Positions 26,803 to 35,756 of a DNA stretch of 64,000 nt are shown here, one piece after another. Numbering within the stretch: the stretch's first letter is position 1; every line of letters starts with the position of its first letter. The notes under the pieces are model-generated. The model made no database searches. It was not told the DNA's origin and worked only from the letters and a program-made list of their open reading frames with translations. The translations under genes and the position numbers were made by a program. Origin of the DNA: Leadbetterella byssophila_A (GTDB taxonomy: Bacteria > Bacteroidota > Bacteroidia > Cytophagales > Spirosomataceae); contig JBEBRR010000012.1 in NCBI GenBank assembly GCA_040394735.1, positions 1-64,000 on the forward strand. The letters are read 5' to 3'.

Positions 26803-28449
26803 ATGAAATACCTTATTCAGCTCCTTGCCAGCCTCTTCTTGGCAACCGGCCTCTACGCCCAGAAAACAAAAGCAGCGGTATCACCGGAAATCAAAAGGCC
26901 CAAACTTGTGGTGGGCATCGTGGTAGACCAGATGCGTTACGATTATTTCTACAGGTTCTATGACAAATACACTGAAGGTGGCATAAAGCGGTTCATGAAT
27001 CAGGGCTTCACCGCCCGGAATAATCACTACCATTATGCACTGACCATTACTGCGGCCGGGCATGCTTCGGTCTATACCGGCTCTGCGCCGGCCATTCACG
27101 GGATCATCGGCAATGACTGGTACGATCCTATTGAAGGGCGCGGTGTCTATTGCGTGGAAGACAGCAGCGTAAAAGTAGTGGGCAGCCCTACAGAATCTGC
27201 CGGCAGGATGTCGCCCAGAAATTTACTGGTCACCACCCTGGCCGACCAGCTCAAGCTGGCCACGAATTTCCGTTCCAAATCGATAGGTATTTCCATCAAA
27301 GACCGGGGGGCCATTCTCCCCGCCGGTCATACCGCCGATGCTGCTTACTGGTTTGATTCCAAAACAGGAAACTTTGTAACCAGTACCTATTACCGCGACG
27401 AACTGCCTGACTGGCTGAAGGAATACAACGATAAAAAGCTGCCGGCCCAATATGCGCGGGAAGGCTGGAAAACCCTGCTGCCCCTGGAACAATACACCGA
27501 AAGCACGGCAGACAACCAGCCCTGGGAAGGTCGCTTTGCAGGTGAAGCTACCTCCGCCTTTCCCCATGATCTCGCAGGAATTTCCGGAAACTCCTACGGG
27601 TCAGTAACCACTTCTCCCTGGGGCAATACCCTGCTCAAAGACCTGGCCATAGCAGCAGTTAAGAATGAAAACCTGGGCAAAGGGCCTTTTACCGACTTCC
27701 TGGCGGTGAGCTTTTCCTCTCCCGACGCCGTAGGACATATGTATGGTCCGAATTCTGTCGAAATACAGGATATTTATCTCCGTATGGATCGTGATTTTGC
27801 AGAAATGTTTGCTTTTTTTGATAGCTGGGTGGGAAAAGACAATTATACTGTATTCATTTCTGCCGATCACGGCGTGGCAGATGTTCCTGCGTTCTGGAAA
27901 GAGCATAAGTTACCCGGCGGGCTGATTCCCCTGGCCAAGATCGCTGACGACATCAAAAAAGCATTGACCCGGGCTTTCGGTGAAGGAGAATATATCCGTT
28001 CTGTGGCCAACGGCCAGCTTTATCTGAATCATACCCTGCTGAAAGACCGGGGCATTTCACAAGACCAGGTACATGCCGTGGTGAAGGAGGCCGTCCTTGC
28101 CGACCCTTCCATTGCCGATGTGCTGAACCTGAAGAAACTGAATGACGAGCAACTGACACCTTACCAGCTGGAGCTGTATAAAAACCTGGTTATTCCGAAA
28201 CGGAGCGGCGACATCCAGATTGTACCCCGGCCGGGCTGGGTATCCTGGCGGGCACAGGGAACCAGCCACGGTACCCCTTATAACAACGACACCCATGTTC
28301 CGTTTGCCTTGTTTGGCTGGGGAGTAAAGCCTGGAGAGACCCTCCGGCGTACTTCTATAGCCGATATAGCACCTACCATTGCGGCTCTGCTTCATATCCT
28401 TCCTCCGAACGGAAGCATAGGACAGCCGGTGGCTGAAGCACTCAAATAG
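26803..28449 (+). CDS. pafA: PafA-type alkaline phosphatase
   Basis: 548 residues with a signal peptide ending LYAQ. VGIVVDQMRYDYFY holds a metal-binding Asp; YALTITAAGHASVYTG holds the nucleophile Thr (about 81); GISIKDRGAILPAG holds the Lys/Arg pair that distinguishes PafA from PhoA. SFSSPDAVGHMYGP and FISADHGVADVP give further metal ligands. PafA is a broad phosphomonoesterase of Bacteroidota, described as phosphate-irrepressible. It is transcribed alone from the nearby -7 box. Confidence 0.93.
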   Translation: MKYLIQLLASLFLATGLYAQKTKAAVSPEIKRPKLVVGIVVDQMRYDYFYRFYDKYTEGGIKRFMNQGFTARNNHYHYALTITAAGHASVYTGSAPAIHGIIGNDWYDPIEGRGVYCVEDSSVKVVGSPTESAGRMSPRNLLVTTLADQLKLATNFRSKSIGISIKDRGAILPAGHTADAAYWFDSKTGNFVTSTYYRDELPDWLKEYNDKKLPAQYAREGWKTLLPLEQYTESTADNQPWEGRFAGEATSAFPHDLAGISGNSYGSVTTSPWGNTLLKDLAIAAVKNENLGKGPFTDFLAVSFSSPDAVGHMYGPNSVEIQDIYLRMDRDFAEMFAFFDSWVGKDNYTVFISADHGVADVPAFWKEHKLPGGLIPLAKIADDIKKALTRAFGEGEYIRSVANGQLYLNHTLLKDRGISQDQVHAVVKEAVLADPSIADVLNLKKLNDEQLTPYQLELYKNLVIPKRSGDIQIVPRPGWVSWRAQGTSHGTPYNNDTHVPFALFGWGVKPGETLRRTSIADIAPTIAALLHILPPNGSIGQPVAEALK

Positions 28450-28510
28450 GTAAAACGCAGACGGGAAATACCAGAGCGTACGGTTCTGCAAAAACCGGAA
28501 ACAGGTGCTG

Positions 28511-28957
28511 TTAAGGTTTCAGGCAGTCGGTCTTCCGCCTTGTATCAATCACGTAGCGGATCTTCCAGGAGCCGTTTTCTTTGTGGAGCTGGAAGCTGTT
28601 TACGCCGCAGTGGGAAAACCGGTCGTTATAATAAAATTCATAGGGGGTCCATACCGCGGCCAGGTTGCCGTCTACGTTAACGGTACCAAAAGTGATGCGC
28701 TCGTCGAGGCTTCCCTTCGGGGCCTTTGCTATAGAGGCGATAAAACCACCTATATCCTCTGTTCGTACCTGGTTTTCACGGGTAATGCTCTGAAAGATAG
28801 CTCCCGAGGCCAGTGTATTCTTAATTCCGGTAGAGTCGGAGCTTCGCATGGCATCGAAAAAGCGGTTGATGGTTTCCTTCACGGAATCAGCTTCGGGCGT
28901 TTGTGAATACCCTGAAAGACAGGCAAAAAGTAATGTAACCGTAATGTATTTTTTCAT
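28511..28957 (-). CDS. Secreted SnoaL/NTF2-like protein
   Basis: 148 residues with a signal peptide (MKKYITVTLLFACLSGYSQ). ADSVKETINRFFDAMRSSDSTGIKNTLASG is the classic NTF2-like opening, and HCGVNSFQLHKENGSWKIRYVIDT the closing strand pair. Such proteins form small cone-shaped pockets; no catalytic residue can be assigned. Confidence 0.85.
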   Translation of the reverse strand: MKKYITVTLLFACLSGYSQTPEADSVKETINRFFDAMRSSDSTGIKNTLASGAIFQSITRENQVRTEDIGGFIASIAKAPKGSLDERITFGTVNVDGNLAAVWTPYEFYYNDRFSHCGVNSFQLHKENGSWKIRYVIDTRRKTDCLKP

Positions 28958-29163
28958 AATTGTACGTTTGATGCCGCTAAAGTTTGTACAGTTTTGGCTA
29001 AAAACCTAATTTCAAATTATTATTCTCCCGGCTAAGATCAACGCCGTTTTCTTTGAACATTATGGAAACAACAGTTCAGTCAAAGACCCCGAAAGGTATT
29101 CCGGCAATATTGTAATTTCAACAAAGCCGATCCCCTGTAACTGTAATACACCGGAACAACCCG

Positions 29164-29370
29164 TTAAAAATCTTCGTCAGGTAAGATTTCCGCTACCCTT
29201 CCGATCTGCCCGTCTTCCAGCCTTACTTTGATGCCCCTGTGATGATAAGGCGCAGAGGTAAGTATATTCTTAACGATTCCTTCGGTCAGCCCGCCGGTTC
29301 TCTGATCTTTCTTCAGAATAATGTTCACCAGCATCCCGGGTTTTATATCTGCTCTCGTTTTTCCATCCAT
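29164..29370 (-). CDS. YwbE family protein
   Basis: 68 residues matching YwbE/DUF2196: DIKPGMLVNIILKKDQRTG, LTEGIVKNILTSAPYHHRG and IKVRLEDGQIGRV. A small beta-rich protein, KOW-like in shape, of unknown function. No partner genes. Confidence 0.92.
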   Translation of the reverse strand: MDGKTRADIKPGMLVNIILKKDQRTGGLTEGIVKNILTSAPYHHRGIKVRLEDGQIGRVAEILPDEDF

Positions 29371-29821
29371 ATGCTATCTTTTTCCGGTAAATTTCGGCAC
29401 AAAACAGAAATAAAAAAAGTGCCTGCACGCCGGGCGGTATTCTGTTTTACCAGTCATCACTCCCTATTCAACCACATTATTTTGAAAAAGCAATGGCTAT
29501 TCCCAATGACGGACATTGTATTACCTTATCCAAGCTTGCTGAGCGAACCGCTGTAAGGCCCTCTACACAGGCGGAACTTTGATACATTGCTTATTACAAT
29601 TTATCCAAATAGAGATCTATTTTAACAATTTTCAGGTTAAAAATACTGTCTACAAGGTATTTACTTGAATAGACCAAACTCGTATTTTTGTATATTTCTA
29701 AGCGGCAGATGCTACCAGCACTTCGTTATGGCTAACTCTATAGTCCGTATATTTTTAATTGATCTCAACCTTAGATAAAGCCTTATAACGAAATTTATTT
29801 ATTCACTTAAACTATATACAT
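29371..29821. other. AT-rich gap before the orphan lipoprotein
   Basis: 451 bp with base composition lower in GC than the neighbours. A TATTTTTG box lies near 29682. An inverted pair (TTCGTTAT near 29723, ATAACGAA near 29786) flanks the following 60 bases. No gene was found. The low GC continues into the next gene, consistent with acquired DNA. Confidence 0.4.
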
Positions 29822-30409
29822 ATGAAAATTAATTATTTAAGCATTTTTGCTATTATTTTTTTAGCAATCGGCTGCACTAGTGATCTGCACATTCCGGAGG
29901 AACAGTTGCCAAAAACGATTGATAAAACATCATCAAAGGGTGCACGGGTTATCCCTGACGGTTTTGAACTTCAGTGGAATGGGGATGGTCGCTGGTATGG
30001 TATTTTTGCGGGGGCGATGGTGTGGTTCTGGGGCCCTACGCCTGCACAACTGGATAACGGGATTCGGGGAGATTGGCCCATTACATGTCAACCCTATGGC
30101 TCCTCCTGTATGAATAGCAATTATACTGCAACAGGAGATGGTTCCTTGTTTACAGTATATAGTTCAGGTTGCGGATCGTATGGTTCTACCACTATTGAAA
30201 TGCCTACTGTGATTTATTATTATGATGGAGAAGGTGAAATCCATATCTCATGGGGAAACACATCCAGAACAATTAAAACATTTTCTGGTGGAAATTGTTC
30301 TCTTGAAGCCCGCGGAAAAATAATCATAAATGAATTTTGCAGGCCAACTATTGTTGATTATACTTCTTCTTCAGGAAGCATTTGTACCGCTCTTCCTCCT
30401 ATAGAATAA
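29822..30409 (+). CDS. Orphan cysteine-rich lipoprotein
   Basis: 195 residues; I do not recognise a family. A lipoprotein signal ends IFLAIGC (Cys18). The mature protein is rich in Gly, Ser, Trp and Cys: WNGDGRWYGIFAGAMVWFWG, CQPYGSSCMN, SSGCGSYGS, GGNCSLEARG and EFCRP. About seven Cys follow the lipidated one, suggesting disulfides in the periplasm or on the cell surface. Codon use is more AT-rich than in neighbouring genes. A perfect terminator follows and the gap before it is also AT-rich, so this looks like a self-contained acquired cassette. Confidence 0.75.
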   Translation: MKINYLSIFAIIFLAIGCTSDLHIPEEQLPKTIDKTSSKGARVIPDGFELQWNGDGRWYGIFAGAMVWFWGPTPAQLDNGIRGDWPITCQPYGSSCMNSNYTATGDGSLFTVYSSGCGSYGSTTIEMPTVIYYYDGEGEIHISWGNTSRTIKTFSGGNCSLEARGKIIINEFCRPTIVDYTSSSGSICTALPPIE

Positions 30410-30419
30410 TAATAAGTCA

Positions 30420-30467
30420 AGATATACCCGGGAATGTTTCTGATAAAATCCCGGGTATATCTTTCTT
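30420..30467 (+). terminator. Terminator of the orphan lipoprotein gene
   Basis: A perfect 14-bp stem, AGATATACCCGGGA with TCCCGGGTATATCT, around a 15-base loop, followed by a T-rich tract. It starts ten bases after the stop. The rest of the gap to 30721 shows no gene. Confidence 0.85.
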
Positions 30468-30721
30468 TCATGCATTCTCATTTTTACCTGCAAAGCGATT
30501 ACGATATTTACTTTCTCCTCCCCTATCAAGTCTTCTGATATTTCTCAGGTTTATAATATTTCGGGCCCTGCTTAATTCCACGGCACCGGGAAGGTGACAT
30601 GACGTGTGGCCGGTCAGAAAGAGTCACGGCTTAACGATATCCGGATTCAATAATAAAACGGGAGCCTGCGTAGTGGGTAAAATAATTTGTGTCACTAAAA
30701 CACATATTTAAAACTTTTTTA

Positions 30722-30729
30722 TAACTTTG
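30722..30729 (+). promoter_or_regulatory. -7 box (TAACTTTG) of the GH2 gene
   Basis: Exact TAnnTTTG match 25 bases before the ATG at 30755. No matching -33 TTG at 19-21 bases. Confidence 0.5.
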
Positions 30730-30754
30730 ATAACCAACCTGTCAATAAAAAAAC

Positions 30755-33229
30755 ATGAATATACGTTTTACGCTTTTCTCCGTATTTTGCCTGCTTTTTT
30801 CATCACCGGTATTCTCCCAGCTGTCATTCGGCGAACCGGTTAAACTCAATAACGACTGGAAGTTTACCCTCGGCGATCTGAAAGACGGTTCATCTGCTGA
30901 CCTCGACGACTCCCGCTGGCGCACCGTTCAGCTGCCGCACGACTGGAGCATCCGCGGGCAGCACAGCCCTACCCTGGCCAGTGCCACCGGCTACCTGCCG
31001 GGCGGAACAGGCTGGTACCGTAAAAAATGGAATGTGCCGGCCGAAGCCGCCGGGAAGAAGATATATCTTTTTTTTGAAGGTATCTATAACCGGAGCGAGG
31101 TGTTTATTAACGGAAAGTCGCTGGGCAAACGGCCCAACGGCTACATTTCCTTTGCTTATGATGCCACACCCTATATCCGATACGGAGCGGAAAACCAGAT
31201 AGCTGTGCGGGCAGATCACAGCCGGAGCGCTGATTCCCGATGGTATACCGGTTCGGGAATTTACCGCGATGTATACGCCGTATATGCCTCCCCTGTTCAC
31301 ATTTCGCAGTGGGGCGTATTTGCTTACCCTGAGATCAAAGGCACAAACAGCACGTTACACGTGGAAGTAAGCATTGATAACGAATCTCAAAGCCCGGCAG
31401 CACTTCAGGTGGTCAATGAACTGCTGGACCACACCGGAAAGGTAGTGGCCGTTAAAACCTCTGAGCTAAGAACAGAGGCGGGAAAGGCGGCCGGCATAAA
31501 AACCGGTCTGGTGCTGAATAAGCCCAGGCAATGGAGCCTTTCTGATCCTTACCTGTACACACTGAGAATCACAGTAAAGGAAAAAGACCGGGTTCTCGAC
31601 CAGACCACCACTACTACCGGCTTCCGGAGCTTTACTTTTGACCCTGACAAGGGCTTTGCCCTCAACGGAAATTTCATGAAAGTAAAAGGCGTGTGCATCC
31701 ATCATGACGCAGGGGTTCTGGGGGCAGCCGTACCGCGTGAAGTGTGGAAAAGGCGGCTGCTCACTCTGAAAGAAACAGGCGTAAATGCGGTGCGTACCAG
31801 CCATAACCCGCAGGCCCCGCACCTCTACGCCCTCTGTGATGAGCTGGGTCTGCTGGTGATGAATGAAGCCTATGATGAATGGGAGTATCCCAAAAGAAAA
31901 TGGCTGGAAGGCTGGAACGTGGGCACACCCGGCTTCCAGGGAGCTTTCGATTTTTTTGAAGAGTGGGGAGAAAAAGACCTGGCCGATATGGTCAGACGCG
32001 ACCGCAACCATCTTTCCATTTTTGCCTGGAGCATCGGTAATGAGGTAGATTATCCCAATGACCCCTACTCCCACCCGGTGCTGGATGGCGGCAGCGGCAC
32101 CGGCTTTACCCAGCCTATCTTCGGAGGCTACAAAAAAGACGCCCCGGATGCCATGCGACTGGGCGGAATTGCCAAACGCCTGGCTGCCGTGGTCAGGAAG
32201 CATGATCCTTCACGGCCCGTTACAGCCGGCCTCGCCGGTGTAGCCATGTCTAACCAGACCGAATACCCCGCCGCCCTGGATATTGCCGGTTACAACTATA
32301 CCGAGAGCAAATATGCCGAAGATCACGCCAGGTACCCGCACCGGGTCATTTACGGCAGTGAGAACCGCCATGATCTGAACGCGTGGAAGGCGGTTCGCAA
32401 CAACGAATTTATATTCGGGCAATTTCTCTGGACCGGGATCGACTACCTCGGCGAATCAGGCCGCTGGCCTTCCCGCGGGTTCTATTCGGGGATGATCGAC
32501 TTTGCCGGGTTCATCAAACCCCGGGGATATTACCGGCAGTCGCTGTGGTCTGATAAACCCATGGCTTACCTGGGCACCTACCCTGCACCGGGAAGAGACA
32601 GCCGCAGCCAGGATAACGACGTGTGGTCACAACTGGAAAACAGTAACCGGAGCAACTACGAAGAAAAGGTCCCTTCCATTGATGCCTGGCCGGTATGGAA
32701 CTATCCCGAAGGCCAGCTGATCCGGGTGGTGACGTATACCAACGGTGCCCGGGCCCGACTGGAGCTGAACGGGAAAGTGGCGGGTGAAGAAAAACCCTAT
32801 GACGATAATACGGGTATCATTTTCTGGGATATTCCTTTCCGGGCCGGCAAGCTGGAAGTGGTGGCGTTGGATAAGAGCGGCAGGGAAAGCGCCCGTCAGG
32901 CTATCATTTCATCGGGCAGGCCGCACCGGATTGACATCGTGACAGTAGAAAAATCGGCTGAGCTGGCCCAGATCATCGTACAGGTGAAAGACGAGAAAGG
33001 GGTACCGGTCATGCTCTCCGACAATGAGATTACGGTGGATATAGCGGGCCCCGCCACATTACTGGGAATGGAAGCCGGGAACAACCAGGACATGACCGAT
33101 TATACCGATAACAAGCACCGCGTTTTCCGTGGCCGGATGGTGATCTACCTGCGCCTGGGCAGTGAGCAGGCCAAAGTGAAGGTGCGGCTGACTTCGCCGT
33201 GGCTGATATCTGCGGAGAGGGAAATATAG
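30755..33229 (+). CDS. GH2 family glycoside hydrolase (beta-galactosidase type), secreted
   Basis: 824 residues with a signal peptide (FTLFSVFCLLFSSPVFSQ). GH2 sugar-binding domain: VQLPHDWSI and GGTGWYRKKW; Ig-like domain about 190-295. TIM barrel: KGVCIHHDAGVLGAAVP and VNAVRTSHNPQAPHLYALCDELG; acid/base Glu in FAWSIGNEVDYP; nucleophile in YGSENRHD. A DUF4982 domain (YTNGARARLELNGK) and a GH2 C-terminal domain follow. It would release terminal beta-galactose or a related sugar. Its stop TAG is directly followed by the stop of the convergent Ldh2 gene with no gap. Confidence 0.92.
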   Translation: MNIRFTLFSVFCLLFSSPVFSQLSFGEPVKLNNDWKFTLGDLKDGSSADLDDSRWRTVQLPHDWSIRGQHSPTLASATGYLPGGTGWYRKKWNVPAEAAGKKIYLFFEGIYNRSEVFINGKSLGKRPNGYISFAYDATPYIRYGAENQIAVRADHSRSADSRWYTGSGIYRDVYAVYASPVHISQWGVFAYPEIKGTNSTLHVEVSIDNESQSPAALQVVNELLDHTGKVVAVKTSELRTEAGKAAGIKTGLVLNKPRQWSLSDPYLYTLRITVKEKDRVLDQTTTTTGFRSFTFDPDKGFALNGNFMKVKGVCIHHDAGVLGAAVPREVWKRRLLTLKETGVNAVRTSHNPQAPHLYALCDELGLLVMNEAYDEWEYPKRKWLEGWNVGTPGFQGAFDFFEEWGEKDLADMVRRDRNHLSIFAWSIGNEVDYPNDPYSHPVLDGGSGTGFTQPIFGGYKKDAPDAMRLGGIAKRLAAVVRKHDPSRPVTAGLAGVAMSNQTEYPAALDIAGYNYTESKYAEDHARYPHRVIYGSENRHDLNAWKAVRNNEFIFGQFLWTGIDYLGESGRWPSRGFYSGMIDFAGFIKPRGYYRQSLWSDKPMAYLGTYPAPGRDSRSQDNDVWSQLENSNRSNYEEKVPSIDAWPVWNYPEGQLIRVVTYTNGARARLELNGKVAGEEKPYDDNTGIIFWDIPFRAGKLEVVALDKSGRESARQAIISSGRPHRIDIVTVEKSAELAQIIVQVKDEKGVPVMLSDNEITVDIAGPATLLGMEAGNNQDMTDYTDNKHRVFRGRMVIYLRLGSEQAKVKVRLTSPWLISAEREI

Positions 33230-34300
33230 TTAAAAACTCACTTTAAACCTTTCCCCCAGCTCCTCCAGGCTCTCCACCACCTTCTCATTCAGCGGAATAC
33301 CGATGGCCAGGCGTTCGGCCCTGAACCGGCGCTCCTGGTCGCCGGGGATCTGTACGCTCTCCCCGTCAACAGCTTTGGCCGAGCGGAAACGTGTGATCCA
33401 TTTATCCATATGGGTTTTGAATTCTTCTTTGGGACGAAAGCCGTCAATACGCATGGCGCCAAGGAAATGTCCTGTGCCCCTGCCTACCTGTTCGGCGGTC
33501 ACTCCATGAAAGCCGGAGGTGGCAAAGGGCGGCACCCAAGGCCCGAAATTGGCCCCGGAGAGCACGCCTGAAAAGATATCGACCACGGCCCCCAGCCCGT
33601 AGCCTTTGTGGCTGCCGTGCTCCCGGTCACCGCCCAGCGGCAAAAGTCCGCCGCCTTCTTTTACGGCATTGGCGTTATCGGTAGGCTTTCCGGCTTCGTC
33701 CTGCACCCACCCGATGGGTGCTTTTTGGCCCCTGCGCTGCAGGATTTCCATTTTGCCGTAGGCAACGGCCGTAGTGGCAAAATCGGCCAGGAAAGCCGGC
33801 TGCTCACCTGCTGGTACAGCTACCGCAATGGGGTTGGTTCCCAGAAGTTTTTCTCTCGAAAACGTAGGTACCACCAGCGGAGCGGCATTGGTCATGGCCC
33901 AGCCGATCATATCCTGCTCCAGGGCCAGAGAGGCATGGTAGCCGGCTATCCCGAAATGATTCGAGTTTTGCACGGAAACCCAGCCAGACCCACTCCTTTT
34001 GGCTTTTTTTATGGCCAGCTTCATCGCATAGGGTGCCACCACCAGGCCAAGTCCCCTGTCGCCGTCTACCGTAGCCGTGGAAGGAGTTTCGTGAATGATC
34101 TTAATGTTCGGCACAGGATTCAGCCGCCCGTGGTCATAAAGGCGCACATACCCCGCCAGGCGGGCCACGCCGTGTGAATCCACACCGTTAAGATCGGCGC
34201 TGACGAGAATATCGGCGGCCAGGCGGGCATCTTTGGCCGGGCAGCCGATGGCTTTGAATATCTGTTCGGTAAACTTCCTTACTTTATCTGCTTTATACAT
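33230..34300 (-). CDS. Ldh2/malate dehydrogenase-type NAD(P)-dependent oxidoreductase
   Basis: 356 residues of the LDH2_YlbC/MDH family (unlike Rossmann LDHs). Blocks: DLNGVDSHGVARLAGYVRLY, VDGDRGLGLVVAPYAMKLAI, VQNSNHFGIAGYHASLALEQ (catalytic His), GTNPIAVAVPAGEQP and GGDREHGSHKGYGLG. Family members reduce or oxidise 2-oxo/2-hydroxy acids such as malate, sulfolactate and ureidoglycolate, or cyclic imino acids; the substrate here is open. The ATG at 34300 starts the conserved MYKADKVRKF. It is divergent from the permease operon (127 bp gap), hinting at shared regulation. Confidence 0.88.
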   Translation of the reverse strand: MYKADKVRKFTEQIFKAIGCPAKDARLAADILVSADLNGVDSHGVARLAGYVRLYDHGRLNPVPNIKIIHETPSTATVDGDRGLGLVVAPYAMKLAIKKAKRSGSGWVSVQNSNHFGIAGYHASLALEQDMIGWAMTNAAPLVVPTFSREKLLGTNPIAVAVPAGEQPAFLADFATTAVAYGKMEILQRRGQKAPIGWVQDEAGKPTDNANAVKEGGGLLPLGGDREHGSHKGYGLGAVVDIFSGVLSGANFGPWVPPFATSGFHGVTAEQVGRGTGHFLGAMRIDGFRPKEEFKTHMDKWITRFRSAKAVDGESVQIPGDQERRFRAERLAIGIPLNEKVVESLEELGERFKVSF

Positions 34301-34427
34301 GTTGATTATTTTGTACACACGGGCTTTTTCCTGACAGCCCTTCCATGAGGGTAAAGATGACATATTTTTTTATTTCCTGCATCAGTCAAGTTCAACTTTT
34401 CCTATATTTAGCAGGAAAATTCAGAAT

Positions 34428-35756
34428 ATGTCAAAACCCAACCTAACTGAAAACCACTTGCCGCGGACGCTCAGTCCGTTGATGCTGTGGGGGCTCGGCG
34501 TAGGCTATGTAATATCCGGAATGTATTTCGGCTGGAATCTCGGCCTGGAAGCCGGCGGCACCTACGGCCTGGCGGCAGCCACTTTCCTGATCATTATTAT
34601 GTACATCACCTTTACCTTTTCGTATACGGAGCTGGCCTGTGCCATTCCCAAAGCCGGAGGGGTATTTGATTACGCCACCAAAGCCCTGGGCAGGGATGCA
34701 GGCTTTATTGCAGGCCTTGCCCAGATCGTCGAGTTTGTCTTTGCGCCCCCGGCCATTGCAGCTGCCATCGGCGCTTATTTTCACTTGTTCTTCCCCGGTA
34801 TTCCCGTCACCGCCATTTCCATTGCCGCTTACCTGCTTTTTACCGCGCTCAATATCTACGGCGTAAAAGCAGCAGCTACTTTTGAGCTGGTTATTACCAT
34901 CCTGGCCGTGGCAGAGCTCCTGATTTTTGCGGGAGTGACCCTGCCTCATTTTGAAATAGAGAACCTTCATAAAAATCCCTTACCTAACGGGTGGGCCGGT
35001 GCCTGGGCCGCTATCCCCTTCGCCATCTGGTTTTTCCTGGCCATTGAAGGGGTAGCCAATGTGGCTGAAGAAGCTATTAATCCCCAGCAAAGCGTGCTGA
35101 TCGGCTTCGGCTCGGCCCTCCTTACGCTGATCGTACTCTGTGTGCTGACCTTTGTTTCGGCCGTAGGGATCGGGGGCTGGGAGACCATCGTTTATCCCTA
35201 TCCGGACGCTGAACCTTCTGATTCCCCCCTTCCCCTGGCCCTGTCCGTCATTACCGGTGACAACGCCTTTCTGTATCATTTGCTGATCACTGTGGGCCTG
35301 CTGGGACTGGTGGCTTCCTTCCACGGGATCATCCTGGCGGCAGGCCGCGCCACATTTGAATTCGGGCGGGTGCATTACATCCCTTCCCTTTTCGGGAAAG
35401 TGCATACCCGGTTCAAAACACCGGCCAATGCGCTGGTGATCAACATGCTGATCGGGATCGTAGCCCTCCTGACCGGGAAAACGGGTGACATCATCACCAT
35501 AGCCTGCTTCGGGGCTATTACCCTGTACATTTTTTCTTCTGTTACGGTAATTATTCTCCGGAAGAAAAATCCTGAAATGCCGCGACCCTTCAGGGTGCCT
35601 TTTTACCCGTATTTCCCGGTTATTTCATTGATTATAGCCCTGGTGGCCATGATCGCCATGATCATATACAATCCCGGCGTGGCCCTGATATTCTTCCTGC
35701 TGCTTGTACTGGGCTATACCTGGTTTCATTTCTTTGTTAAACCCCGTTTCCTATGA
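34428..35756 (+). CDS. APC-family permease, ethanolamine-permease-like
   Basis: 442 residues with about 12 membrane helices. MLWGLGVGYVISGMYFGWNL and AGGTYGLAAATFLIIIMY resemble the ethanolamine permease subgroup of the amino acid-polyamine-organocation family; ELACAIPKAGGVFDYATKAL and FFLAIEGVANVAEEAINPQQ are typical loops. It probably imports an amine, amino alcohol or amino acid into the cell. First gene of a five-gene operon; its end overlaps the next start by four bases (ATGA). Confidence 0.85.
   Translation: MSKPNLTENHLPRTLSPLMLWGLGVGYVISGMYFGWNLGLEAGGTYGLAAATFLIIIMYITFTFSYTELACAIPKAGGVFDYATKALGRDAGFIAGLAQIVEFVFAPPAIAAAIGAYFHLFFPGIPVTAISIAAYLLFTALNIYGVKAAATFELVITILAVAELLIFAGVTLPHFEIENLHKNPLPNGWAGAWAAIPFAIWFFLAIEGVANVAEEAINPQQSVLIGFGSALLTLIVLCVLTFVSAVGIGGWETIVYPYPDAEPSDSPLPLALSVITGDNAFLYHLLITVGLLGLVASFHGIILAAGRATFEFGRVHYIPSLFGKVHTRFKTPANALVINMLIGIVALLTGKTGDIITIACFGAITLYIFSSVTVIILRKKNPEMPRPFRVPFYPYFPVISLIIALVAMIAMIIYNPGVALIFFLLLVLGYTWFHFFVKPRFL

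Noticed and set aside
29239..29556. 105-codon frame overlapping ywbE on the opposite strand
   Set aside because: It overlaps the conserved YwbE gene and an AT-rich gap without any motif.
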